A DNA stretch of 37,796 bases from Opitutus sp. GAS368 (GTDB taxonomy: Bacteria; Verrucomicrobiota; Verrucomicrobiia; Opitutales; Opitutaceae): contig CAMDOO010000029.1 of the NCBI GenBank assembly GCA_945903545.1, positions 1 through 37,796 on the forward strand, read 5' to 3'. The position numbers were made by a program, and so were the translations under genes. Shown one piece after another: positions 8,251 through 14,458 of this stretch. The notes below the pieces were generated by a model, which was not told the origin of the DNA, ran no database searches, and saw only the letters and a list, made by a program, of their open reading frames with translations. Every line of letters starts with the position of its first letter. The first letter of the stretch is position 1.

Positions 8251-9036
8251 CTATTTCAGCGCCTTGACCAGCGCCTCGATCAGGGCCTCCAGGCTCGGGG
8301 TCTTCGCTTCGAAATCCACCGCGATCTGGTTCTTCTGCATCGTCTCGCTCGTTTGGGGTCCGATGCTGCCAGCCAGCGGCCGCTTGGCCCCGGTCGCCAG
8401 GCGGATCGCCGTCGTCTGCTCCGCATAGGACTGCGCGGCGGACGAACTGGCAAAGAGGATGGCATCGGCGCCGCGCGCGCGGAAGTCCGTGGCGGCGGGC
8501 TCGGCAGAGAGGTCGTTCACCTCGGTCTTGTAGACCTGCAGCTGGTCCACGATGGCGCGGGCGGCCTCGAGTTTCTTCACGAGGATCTCACGGTTCAGGT
8601 TGCCGGTGATGACCAGCACCTTGGCGCTGTCGAGGCTGCCGGTCTCAATGAGTGCATCGGCCAGCATCTCGGCGGTGGCCTCGGGCGGCTGGCACTCGAT
8701 CTTGAGATGCATCGCCTTGATGGCCCGGGCGGTGGCATCACCCACGCAGGCGATGCGGAGCAGGCCGAGCGAACGGATGTCATCGAACACCCGCTTGAAC
8801 TCCGCAAAGAAATGGCGCACGCCGTTGGCGCTCGTGAAGACGATCCAGTCGTAGCTGCCGAGCTCGAGCAGAACGTCCGCCAGCAGCTCGAGCTGGATGT
8901 CCTTGGAGACCTTGATCAGCGGCAGCTCGATCACGTCCGCGCCGAGCTGGGTCAGCATGGCGCCAAGTTCGGAAGCCTGGTCGCTGGCGCGGGTCACGGC
9001 GATACGGCGGCCGGAGAGAGGTTGGGATTTCGACAT
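8251..9036 (-). CDS. hemD: Uroporphyrinogen-III synthase
   Basis: From the ATG at 9036 the protein has 261 residues, the normal HemD size. HemD closes and inverts ring D of hydroxymethylbilane to make uroporphyrinogen III for haem and related tetrapyrroles. The family is weakly conserved, but RRIAVTRASDQ at the N-terminus, IVFTSANGVRHFF (65-77) and the later ILFASSSAAQSY are characteristic two-domain landmarks. It follows hemC directly, which supports the call. A longer start at 9069 would be encoded by the palindrome at 9054-9120 and is unlikely. The stop codon touches the heptamer repeat on its other side. Confidence 0.92.
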   Translation of the reverse strand: MSKSQPLSGRRIAVTRASDQASELGAMLTQLGADVIELPLIKVSKDIQLELLADVLLELGSYDWIVFTSANGVRHFFAEFKRVFDDIRSLGLLRIACVGDATARAIKAMHLKIECQPPEATAEMLADALIETGSLDSAKVLVITGNLNREILVKKLEAARAIVDQLQVYKTEVNDLSAEPAATDFRARGADAILFASSSAAQSYAEQTTAIRLATGAKRPLAGSIGPQTSETMQKNQIAVDFEAKTPSLEALIEALVKALK

Positions 9037-9053
9037 GGATGGGAAAATTATCG

Positions 9054-9120
9054 TTCCGGGTGAGGGCACCCGGACTACATCAGGATCTCATACTGTAGCG
9101 CGGGTGCCCTCACCCGGGAA
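9054..9120. repeat. REP pair with inward-facing GTAG heads (GGTGCCCTCACC family), copy 1
   Basis: Two copies of a hairpin unit with the core GGGTGCCCTCACCC lie in inverted orientation. The right unit reads GTAG then GCGCGGGTGCCC, the left one ends in CTAC. The heads face each other across about 20 nt. It fills the hemC-hemD gap. A related copy lies at 29943-30005. The GTAG head followed by a short hairpin is the known layout of REP sequences. Confidence 0.75.
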
Positions 9121-9124
9121 TCTC

Positions 9125-9979
9125 CTATTTCAGCCCCAGCGCCGCGAGCACGCGGGCCGCCATGGCCACCGGGTCGGCGTAGTCCGCCGCGGCCAGCGGG
9201 AAGATGCGCACGCCGGTCTGTTCGTGGTAGAAATGCAGGAGATCGCCCGAGGCGAAGGCGCCGAAGGCGGTGTGGCAGCCGCCGCCGAGGGCGTTCTGGA
9301 AGGCGCGCTCGACGCCCACGGCCCGGGCCGTGGCGAGGTCGAACACCGGCGCGAGGAACGTCACATCGGCCGTGCGGCACTGGATGCCGACGGCACCCTG
9401 ACCGACGGCGGGGACCATGCGGAAGAAATCCACCGGGCGAAACTCCAGGCCGGGCCAGCCCGCGATCCCGAGCCGGGCCAAGCCGGCCGCCGCGAGGATC
9501 GTGGCATCGGCCACGCCCTGCTCGGCGATCTTCTTCAGGCGGGTGTCCACGTTGCCGCGGATCTCCGTGAAGACCACCTCCGGGAAAAGCCGGGCAATCT
9601 GCATCCGGCGGCGCGGGCTGCCGGTGGCGATGGTCTTCGGCACGGTCACGCCCTCGCGCACCACAAGCACGTCATGCGGGTCGGCGCGCGGCAGGTAACC
9701 GGCAATGGCGAGCCCCGGGGGCATTTCCCCGGGAAGGTCCTTGGTGCTGTGCACCGCGATGCCGGCCTCGCCGCGGAGCAGGGCCTGCTCCAGCTCGCTG
9801 GTGAAAAGGCCCTTGCCGCCCTTCTGCTCGAGCGACCAGGCGGACTGCTGGTCGCCGGTGGTGACGATCTTGAGCAGCTCGGTCTCGACCCCAAGGCTGG
9901 CCCGGAGGTGTGCCGCAGTCATCTCCGTCTGCGCGAGCGCAAGCGGGCTCTTCCGGGTGGCGATGATGATCTTTTTCAA
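9125..9979 (-). CDS. hemC: Hydroxymethylbilane synthase (porphobilinogen deaminase)
   Basis: The 284-residue protein joins four porphobilinogen molecules into hydroxymethylbilane, the substrate of the HemD encoded next. Catalytic aspartate D81 lies in HSTKDLPG. C235 in LGGGCHTAFGAFA is the residue that should carry the dipyrromethane cofactor; the usual loop GGCQVPIG is altered here. The protein is about 25 residues shorter than most HemC proteins, the deficit being in the C-terminal domain. The only workable start is TTG at 9979, because MKKIIIATRKSPLALAQ is already the true family N-terminus. That TTG directly abuts the palindrome at 9981-10054, so the repeat forms the whole upstream leader. 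Confidence 0.95.
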   Translation of the reverse strand: MKKIIIATRKSPLALAQTEMTAAHLRASLGVETELLKIVTTGDQQSAWSLEQKGGKGLFTSELEQALLRGEAGIAVHSTKDLPGEMPPGLAIAGYLPRADPHDVLVVREGVTVPKTIATGSPRRRMQIARLFPEVVFTEIRGNVDTRLKKIAEQGVADATILAAAGLARLGIAGWPGLEFRPVDFFRMVPAVGQGAVGIQCRTADVTFLAPVFDLATARAVGVERAFQNALGGGCHTAFGAFASGDLLHFYHEQTGVRIFPLAAADYADPVAMAARVLAALGLK

Positions 9980-9980
9980 G

Positions 9981-10054
9981 AGCAGCGAGTAGCGACGAGC
10001 GAGCAGCGAGTAGGTTCGGAATGCCCGCTACTCGCTACCCACTACCCGCTACTT
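9981..10054. repeat. Inverted repeat with arms of tandem RGTAGCG heptamers
   Basis: The left arm (9981-10013) consists of heptamers such as AGCAGCG and AGTAGCG. The right arm (10025-10054) is the reverse complement of the same unit. It fills the gap between the ilvC stop (10056-10058) and the hemC TTG start (9979) with only a base or so to spare on each side. Confidence 0.8.
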
Positions 10055-10055
10055 A

Positions 10056-11081
10056 TCAATAACTGGCCTGCACACCCTTGATGTTCTTCTTCTTCATCCA
10101 GGGCATCATGCTGCGGAGGTACTTGCCGGTCTTCTCGATCGGGTGCTTTTCCCCCTTGAGGAGGAGCGCCTTGTACTTCTTCAGGCCGCCCTTGTACTCG
10201 TTCACCCACTCGCGGGTGAACTGGCCGGTCTGGATCTCCTTCAGGATCTTCTTCATCTCAGCCTTGGTGGCCTTGTTCACGACGCGGGGGCCGCGAGTGA
10301 TGTCGCCGTACTTGGCGGTCTCGGAGATGGAGAAGCGCATGCCGGCGATGCCGCTCTCGTACATGAGGTCGCAGATGAGCTTCAGCTCGTGAAGGCACTC
10401 GAAGTAGGCCATCTCGGGCTGGTAACCGGCCTCGACGAGGGTCTCAAAGCCGGCCTGCACCAGCGCGCTGGCGCCGCCGCAGAGGACGGCCTGCTCGCCG
10501 AAGAGATCGGTCTCGGTCTCCTCCTTGAAGGTGGTCTGGAGCACGCCGGCGCGGGTCGAGCCGATGCCGCGGGCCCAGGCCAGCGCGGTCTGCTTCGCCT
10601 TCTTGGACTTATCCTGGGCGACCGCGATGAGGGCGGGCATGCCCTTCCCCTCGTTGTAGAGGCGGCGGACCATGTGGCCGGGGCCCTTCGGGGCGACCAT
10701 GATGCAGTCGATGTCCTTGTGCAGCTTGATCAGCTTGAAGTGGACGGAGAGGCCGTGGCTGAAGATCAGCGTCTTGCCCTTCACGAGGTTCGGCAGGATG
10801 TCCTTCAGGTAACAGTCCGCCTGCTTCATGTCGGGCAGGCCGACCATGATGACATCGGCGCGGCGCACGGCCTCACCGGTCTCGTAAACCTTGAAGCCGT
10901 GCTGCTCGGCGACCGGCTTGGACTTGGAACCCTCATAGAGGCCGATGATGACCTTGCACCCGCTGTCCTTGAGATTCAGCGCGTGGGCATGGCCCTGGGA
11001 ACCGTAGCCGAGCACGGCGAGCGTTTTGTTTTTGAAGGCGCCGAGGTTGGCGTCCTTGTCGGTGTAGACTTTGGCAGGCAT
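10056..11081 (-). CDS. ilvC: Ketol-acid reductoisomerase, class I
   Basis: The 341-residue protein is a short (class I) KARI, which isomerises and reduces acetolactate or acetohydroxybutyrate in valine and isoleucine synthesis. The Rossmann motif is [10 protein letters not shown] (25-34). The specificity loop after it reads [10 protein letters not shown], whose serines suggest NADPH; this is inference. Metal ligands fall in ETDLFGEQ (190-197) and [12 protein letters not shown] (222-233). The ATG at 11081 is 43 nt after ilvN, so both belong to one operon. ilvB, encoding the large acetolactate synthase subunit, is not in the window. Confidence 0.98.
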   Translation of the reverse strand: MPAKVYTDKDANLGAFKNKTLAVLGYGSQGHAHALNLKDSGCKVIIGLYEGSKSKPVAEQHGFKVYETGEAVRRADVIMVGLPDMKQADCYLKDILPNLVKGKTLIFSHGLSVHFKLIKLHKDIDCIMVAPKGPGHMVRRLYNEGKGMPALIAVAQDKSKKAKQTALAWARGIGSTRAGVLQTTFKEETETDLFGEQAVLCGGASALVQAGFETLVEAGYQPEMAYFECLHELKLICDLMYESGIAGMRFSISETAKYGDITRGPRVVNKATKAEMKKILKEIQTGQFTREWVNEYKGGLKKYKALLLKGEKHPIEKTGKYLRSMMPWMKKKNIKGVQASY

Positions 11082-11124
11082 GATGATGATGAAGTGAGGG
11101 TGAAGGTGAGAGTGAAGATGGCGC
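11082..11124. repeat. Degenerate GTGARR hexamer run between ilvN and ilvC
   Basis: The short gap between ilvN and ilvC reads as degenerate hexamers on the plus strand (GTGAGG, GTGAAG, GTGAGA, GTGAAG). No inverted partner is present, so this is at most half of a palindrome like the others in the window. Weak evidence. Confidence 0.4.
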
Positions 11125-11595
11125 TCAGCGCTTCAAGGCGAGCCGCCCGGTGCGGGCGAGTTCGAGGACGCCGAAGGGTTCAAGCAGGCCGAGGAAGGCG
11201 TTGAGCTTTTCCTCGTCACCGGTGACCTCGATGATCACCTCGGTCGGGGCTAGGTTCACGATCTTGGCCCGGAAGATGTCGGCGATCTGCACGATCTCGG
11301 CCCGGTTGCCGGAATCGGCGCGGACCTTCACGAGCGCGAGCTCGCGAAGGACGGCCTGCCCCTCCTTGAAGTCGGCCACGTCCACGACGTTGACGAGCTT
11401 GCGGAGCTGCTTCTGGCAGAGCTCGAGGGCGGCATCGTCGCCCTTTAGGACGATGGTGATGCGGGAGAGCGTGGCATCATGCGTCGGGGCGACGTTGAGG
11501 GAGTCGATGTTGAAGCCGCGGCCGGAAATCATCCCGGCGACGCGCGCAAGGACACCGAACTTGTTCTCAACAAGGACTGAGATCGTATGACGCAT
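11125..11595 (-). CDS. ilvN: Acetolactate synthase small (regulatory) subunit
   Basis: From the ATG at 11595 the protein has 156 residues, the normal length for IlvN/IlvH. It begins [21 protein letters not shown], the ACT-domain start conserved in the family, then [14 protein letters not shown] and a C-terminal domain to residue 156 ([20 protein letters not shown]). The subunit activates the catalytic subunit and gives feedback inhibition by valine. The start cannot lie further upstream because that would read through the tRNA-Val gene. The tRNA ends only 40 nt before the ATG, so one promoter could serve both. Confidence 0.97.
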   Translation of the reverse strand: MRHTISVLVENKFGVLARVAGMISGRGFNIDSLNVAPTHDATLSRITIVLKGDDAALELCQKQLRKLVNVVDVADFKEGQAVLRELALVKVRADSGNRAEIVQIADIFRAKIVNLAPTEVIIEVTGDEEKLNAFLGLLEPFGVLELARTGRLALKR

Positions 11596-11621
11596 GGATA
11601 AGTTATGGAGTGTATCTGCGG

Positions 11622-11724
11622 CTGGGCCCCTCGGCTGGACGCCGAGGGACTCGAACCCCCGACCCTCTCGGTGTAAGCGAGATGCTCTAACCAACTGAGC
11701 TAGGCGTCCGAGCCGAGGGGCCAG
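11622..11724. other. Inverted repeat flanking tRNA-Val, extending its acceptor stem
   Basis: CTGGGCCCCTCGGC (11622-11635) and GCCGAGGGGCCAG (11712-11724) are complementary over 13 bp with one bulged base. They lie immediately on both sides of the tRNA gene, separated from the acceptor stem only by the discriminator base on one side and two bases on the other. The precursor could therefore fold as one long stem continuing the acceptor arm, a possible RNase III or RNase P processing feature. Confidence 0.6.
11636..11709 (-). tRNA. tRNA-Val (anticodon UAC)
   Basis: On the minus strand a complete 74-nt cloverleaf can be drawn: acceptor GGACGCC with GGCGTCC, D arm GCTC-GAGC, anticodon stem TCTCG-CGAGA around loop CTTACAC (anticodon TAC) and T arm GGGGG-TTCGAGT-CCCTC, with A as discriminator. 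CCA is not encoded and must be added. It lies between asd and ilvN on the same strand, and the valine and isoleucine synthesis genes follow it, perhaps by chance. Confidence 0.96.
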
Positions 11725-11755
11725 CTAAGCGGGCGCCCCCCGGGGGAGACAAGGA

Positions 11756-11784
11756 GAAATCCCGGCCGCCGCGGCCGGGATTTC
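11756..11784 (-). terminator. Perfect 14-bp palindrome downstream of asd
   Basis: GAAATCCCGGCCGC (11756-11769) pairs with GCGGCCGGGATTTC (11771-11784) with one central base, so the real loop is slightly larger. On the minus strand it lies between asd and tRNA-Val. Only a short TTT follows the GC-rich core, so it is a possible but imperfect intrinsic terminator for asd, and would separate asd from the tRNA-ilv unit. Confidence 0.45.
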
Positions 11785-11902
11785 GGTTCTGGGTTCTGAG
11801 TTCTGGGTTTTGGGTTAATCGGCGCGCAAGCCCGCCAGCGATGGAGGATTCAGGTTTTTGATGGGTCCCTGACTCAGAACCCAAAACTCAGAACCCAAAA
11901 CC
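11785..11902. repeat. Inverted repeat with arms of tandem RGTTYTG heptamers
   Basis: The left arm (11785-11816) reads GGTTCTG, GGTTCTG, AGTTCTG, GGTTTTG. The right arm (11872-11902) is the reverse complement of the same heptamer. The centre is about 55 nt. It occupies the space directly downstream of the asd stop at 11915. It has the same architecture as the repeats at 8159 and 9981 but an unrelated unit. Confidence 0.8.
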
Positions 11903-11914
11903 GCGGTTGTCGTC

Positions 11915-12967
11915 TTAGACGGAAACCGGCGTCCGCGCCTTCGCGCGAAGCCAGCCCTCGCGGGCCATGAGCTCGGCATTCTGCACGGCGTTGAGCGCGG
12001 CGCCCTTCCAGAGGTTGTCGCCGCTGACCCAGAGGGCCAGGCCGTTGTCGAGCGCGGTATCGATGCGGATGCGGCCGACCCCACACTTCACCTTGCGGCT
12101 GAAATCAAGGGGCGTCGGGTACTTCAGGGTCGCGGGATCGTCGACCAGCTCGGCCCCCGGGAAGGCCGCGATGGCGGCGCGGGCGGCCTCGACGCTGACC
12201 GGGCGCTCGAACTCGGCGTTGATCGACACCGAATGGGCGCGGACGACGGGGACGCGGACCGTGGTCGTCGAAACCTTGAGATTTGGCAGGCCCATGATCT
12301 TGCGGCTCTCGAGCATCATCTTGGTCTCCTCGCCGGTGTAGCCGTTGGCGCCGAAGGAGTCGACCTGGGGGATCACATTGAACGCGATCTGGTAGGGATA
12401 GACCTTCTTCGCGATCGGAGCACCCTTGGCGTACGACTGGATCTGGTCCTCGAGTTCGCGCACCGCCTCGGCCCCCGTGCCGGACACCGACTGATAGGTG
12501 GAGGCAAAGTAGCGCTTAAGGCCGAACGCCTGGTGCAGCGGCCAGAGCGCCATGAGCGTGACGGCCGTCGAGCAGTTCGGGTTGGCGATGATGCCACGGT
12601 GGTTGCGCAGGCCCTCGGGATTGATCTCCGGGATGACGAGCGGCACGTCCGGGTCCATCCGGTAGTGGGAGCTCTTGTCGATCACGATACAGCCGGCCTT
12701 GACGGCATCCGGCGCCAGCGCCCGGGTGGTTGGGCCGCCGGCGGCAAAGAAGGCGAGGTCCACGTCGGCAAACACGCCCGGCTTGGCCTCCTCGACCGTG
12801 TACTTGTGCCCGTCGCAGGTCAGGACCTTGCCCGCGGAACGGGACGAGGCGAAGAGCCGCAGCGACGCGAACGGGAATTTCCGCTCGTGCAGGAGGCGAA
12901 GCAGCTCTTGACCGACTGCGCCGGTGGCACCGACGATACCGACTGTGAAGGAGGATGACTTTTGCAT
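11915..12967 (-). CDS. asd: Aspartate-semialdehyde dehydrogenase
   Basis: From the ATG at 12967 the protein has 350 residues. It reduces aspartyl phosphate to aspartate semialdehyde, the branch point to lysine, diaminopimelate, threonine and methionine. The nucleotide motif GIVGATGAVGQ (10-20) is at the N-terminus, the catalytic cysteine is C132 in ANPNCSTAV, and the catalytic histidine lies in VVRAHSVSINAEFERPV. The start is fixed by the family N-terminus, as only nine residues precede GIVGATG. Unusually, its ATG overlaps the divergent ATG of the L,D-transpeptidase gene in the tetramer CATG, so the 5' leader of asd must lie inside that gene. Confidence 0.96.
   Translation of the reverse strand: MQKSSSFTVGIVGATGAVGQELLRLLHERKFPFASLRLFASSRSAGKVLTCDGHKYTVEEAKPGVFADVDLAFFAAGGPTTRALAPDAVKAGCIVIDKSSHYRMDPDVPLVIPEINPEGLRNHRGIIANPNCSTAVTLMALWPLHQAFGLKRYFASTYQSVSGTGAEAVRELEDQIQSYAKGAPIAKKVYPYQIAFNVIPQVDSFGANGYTGEETKMMLESRKIMGLPNLKVSTTTVRVPVVRAHSVSINAEFERPVSVEAARAAIAAFPGAELVDDPATLKYPTPLDFSRKVKCGVGRIRIDTALDNGLALWVSGDNLWKGAALNAVQNAELMAREGWLRAKARTPVSV
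12948..12954 (+). promoter_or_regulatory. Strong ribosome-binding site of the L,D-transpeptidase gene, inside asd
   Basis: AAGGAGG is a full match to the anti-Shine-Dalgarno sequence and ends 11 nt before the ATG at 12966. Few other genes in the window have such a site, so it supports this start. On the opposite strand the same bases encode the serine run near the Asd N-terminus (KSSSF), so the site is constrained by both genes. Confidence 0.7.
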
Positions 12968-13502
12968 GGACGCTTGCTTGGAACTGGCCACGAAAACGCT
13001 TTCGCGGCTGGGCATCAAGCCCGCAGACCGCTTGCTCGTGGTGCGCATTGGCACGCAAACGATGCAGTTATTCCTCCGTGGCAAACCGGTCCGGAGCCAT
13101 GTCATCTCCACCTCAAAGCGTCCGCCCTCCTGCGCGAAGGACTCGCTTGGAACCCCGCTGGGGCTCCATGAGATCGCCGAGCGGATCGGCGCCGGCCAGC
13201 CGCCCGGCATGGTGTTCAAGTCCCGCATCCCCACCGGGAAGCATTTCCATGAGCTGGCCGCGGAGGAGCAGGAGAAAAACCTGATCACCACGCGCATCCT
13301 CTGGCTCCGCGGCCTCGAGCCCGGGGTGAACCAAGGCGGCGATGTCGACTCCTACGCCCGCTATATCTACCTCCACGGCACGAATCACGAGGATCGGCTC
13401 GGCACCCCCGCCAGCGGCGGATGCATCCAGCTGAACAATGTCGAAATCGCGACACTGTACGACGAGGTACGGGTCGGCGACCAGGTCTGGATCGGGGAAT
13501 AA
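12966..13502 (+). CDS. L,D-transpeptidase (YkuD) family protein, no visible signal peptide
   Basis: The 178-residue protein ends in a YkuD domain. Members cross-link peptidoglycan stems or attach proteins to them using a catalytic cysteine. The signature is H137 in YIYLHGTNHEDRLGT and C153 in PASGGCIQLNN; the usual SHGCIRM is altered, with Gly before the GC and Gln in place of Arg. The N-terminus (MDACLELATKTLSRLGI) has no hydrophobic stretch, so how it would reach the periplasm is unclear; a cytoplasmic or non-classical role is possible. The ATG overlaps that of asd in the tetramer CATG, and its Shine-Dalgarno site lies in asd. A later start would lose the Shine-Dalgarno spacing. Confidence 0.88.
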   Translation: MDACLELATKTLSRLGIKPADRLLVVRIGTQTMQLFLRGKPVRSHVISTSKRPPSCAKDSLGTPLGLHEIAERIGAGQPPGMVFKSRIPTGKHFHELAAEEQEKNLITTRILWLRGLEPGVNQGGDVDSYARYIYLHGTNHEDRLGTPASGGCIQLNNVEIATLYDEVRVGDQVWIGE

Positions 13503-13549
13503 AAGCCCCCATCGACTCCAACCGCGGGCGAAACGAATCAGCAGGGATG

Positions 13550-13657
13550 TTTTGCCACAGGCACAGAGCTCACGGAGTACGGCTGATTGGGTATTCCGAC
13601 CTCCAAACCAAAGCCACGAGGCTTGGGCTCTGTGCGCTTTGTGCCTCTGCGGCAAAA
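13550..13657. repeat. Inverted repeat, TTTTGCCACNGAGGCACAGAG family, copy 1
   Basis: The left arm starts TTTTGCCACAGGCACAGAG (13550) and the right arm ends TGTGCCTCTGCGGCAAAA (13657). The centre is about 45 nt. A second copy at 37001-37102 shares the arms and also much of the centre (GAGTACGG, CCAAAC, ACGAGGCT), so this is a dispersed family rather than a chance palindrome. It lies downstream of the L,D-transpeptidase gene. Confidence 0.85.
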
Positions 13658-13677
13658 AATTCGGGGCCCGACACGGC

Positions 13678-13699
13678 CGTCTCGTCGAGCCAGCCCTAC
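13678..13699 (-). repeat. Solo GTAG-headed REP unit (GTAGGGCTG family)
   Basis: On the minus strand this reads GTAGGGCTGGCTCGACGAG, matching one half of the paired elements at 22043 and 22721. It lies ten bases downstream of the lipoprotein gene stop. No inverted partner is beside it. Confidence 0.65.
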
Positions 13700-13708
13700 C
13701 CCACCAAC

Positions 13709-14209
13709 CTAGCGCGACGTCCGCGGATCGAGCGGCATCACCGTGACCTTGGTGCCGCTGCCAACGAGCTTGATGCGCTCGCCGCCGACGTAGGCCGGGT
13801 TGTTTTTCTGGACGATCACCACGGTGGTGCCGTCATCCAGCGCAATGGTGATCTCCTGGCCCTCGGTGCTCGCAACATTCTTCTCCACCGCTCCACCCGC
13901 GATCTGGCCGACCACAGATCCGGCGGCGCCCGCCACGGCGGTCACCGGATTTCCGCCCATGGCCACGGTGCGCCCAATTGAGCCGCCCACGCTCTGGCCG
14001 ATCGAAGTCCTGGTGCCGGTGTCACCTTGGATGATCACGGCCCGGACCGATTCGACCGTGCCCATTTGCGACGTTCGCAGCTGGTTCGCCTCGGAGGCGC
14101 TGTAGACCGGGAGATTCGAGGGATGAGACTGGCAGCCGGCCACGGCGGCCAGCAGCACGAGCAGTCCCGGGACAGTGCAATTTCTCCACAGAAGCTTTGC
14201 CGAATTCAT
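13709..14209 (-). CDS. Glycine-zipper outer-membrane lipoprotein (SlyB/17 kDa antigen-like)
   Basis: From the ATG at 14209 the protein has 166 residues. A lipoprotein signal peptide ends in LAAVAGC with C26 as the lipidation site. The mature part resembles SlyB/PcpY proteins: an N-terminal segment with MGTVESVRAVIIQGD, then a glycine-zipper region (about 85-130) with GQSVGGSIGRTVAMGG and VAGAAGSVVGQIAGGAVEKN, and a beta-rich tail. Such proteins sit in the outer membrane and are thought to help envelope stability. A longer start at 14275 would place 22 polar residues before the signal peptide and is rejected. Gene is monocistronic as far as can be seen. Confidence 0.88.
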   Translation of the reverse strand: MNSAKLLWRNCTVPGLLVLLAAVAGCQSHPSNLPVYSASEANQLRTSQMGTVESVRAVIIQGDTGTRTSIGQSVGGSIGRTVAMGGNPVTAVAGAAGSVVGQIAGGAVEKNVASTEGQEITIALDDGTTVVIVQKNNPAYVGGERIKLVGSGTKVTVMPLDPRTSR

Positions 14210-14330
14210 GGGGATGTTTGGGGCCAAGGCGGACAATGCTCGGGACTGTCCATCTCCTGACGTGCAGCAGGGCAAAAAGGCTCCGTCTCGTCAAAATGAT
14301 ATCCGGTAACAGAAACGATGCGAACGGCGG

Positions 14331-14458
14331 CGCTTTTCAGTAGTGGTACATTTTGAATGTAGGAGCGGGTTTATCCCGCGAATGATCGTCGGAATCGCGG
14401 CGTGAAGCCGCTCCTACAGTCGGACGTAATTCTCAAACTGTACCATCACCGCTTTTCA
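14331..14458. mobile_element. Candidate MITE (110 bp, 14340-14449) with 9-bp flanking direct repeats
   Basis: CGCTTTTCA occurs at 14331-14339 and again at 14450-14458. Between them lies a 110-bp element whose ends are imperfect inverted repeats of about 18 bp (GTAGTGGTACATTTTGAA against GTGATGGTACAGTTTGAG, 14 of 18 identical). This is the layout of a small non-autonomous transposon with a target duplication. The right copy of the direct repeat contains the stop codon of the metal ATPase gene. Inside it (14359-14417) is a GTAG-headed REP pair, so the element is composite. No transposase is encoded. Confidence 0.55.
14359..14417. repeat. REP pair (BIME-like), GTAGGAGCGG family, copy 1
   Basis: Outward GTAG...CTAC ends enclose two small hairpins: GCGGG-TTTAT-CCCGC on the left and GCGGC-GTGAA-GCCGC on the right. 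The ends GTAGGAGCGG and CCGCTCCTAC are perfect inverted repeats. The same family is at 19675-19733. Sequences of this type are widespread as REP elements in other bacteria. Confidence 0.85.

Noticed and set aside
12968-13297. Longer start for asd reading into the transpeptidase gene
   Set aside because: It would precede the conserved GIVGATGAVG by 120 residues and use antisense of a well-supported gene.
13503-13708. Small genes in the gap after the L,D-transpeptidase
   Set aside because: Open frames here are short and composed of repeat arms; no start site or family similarity.
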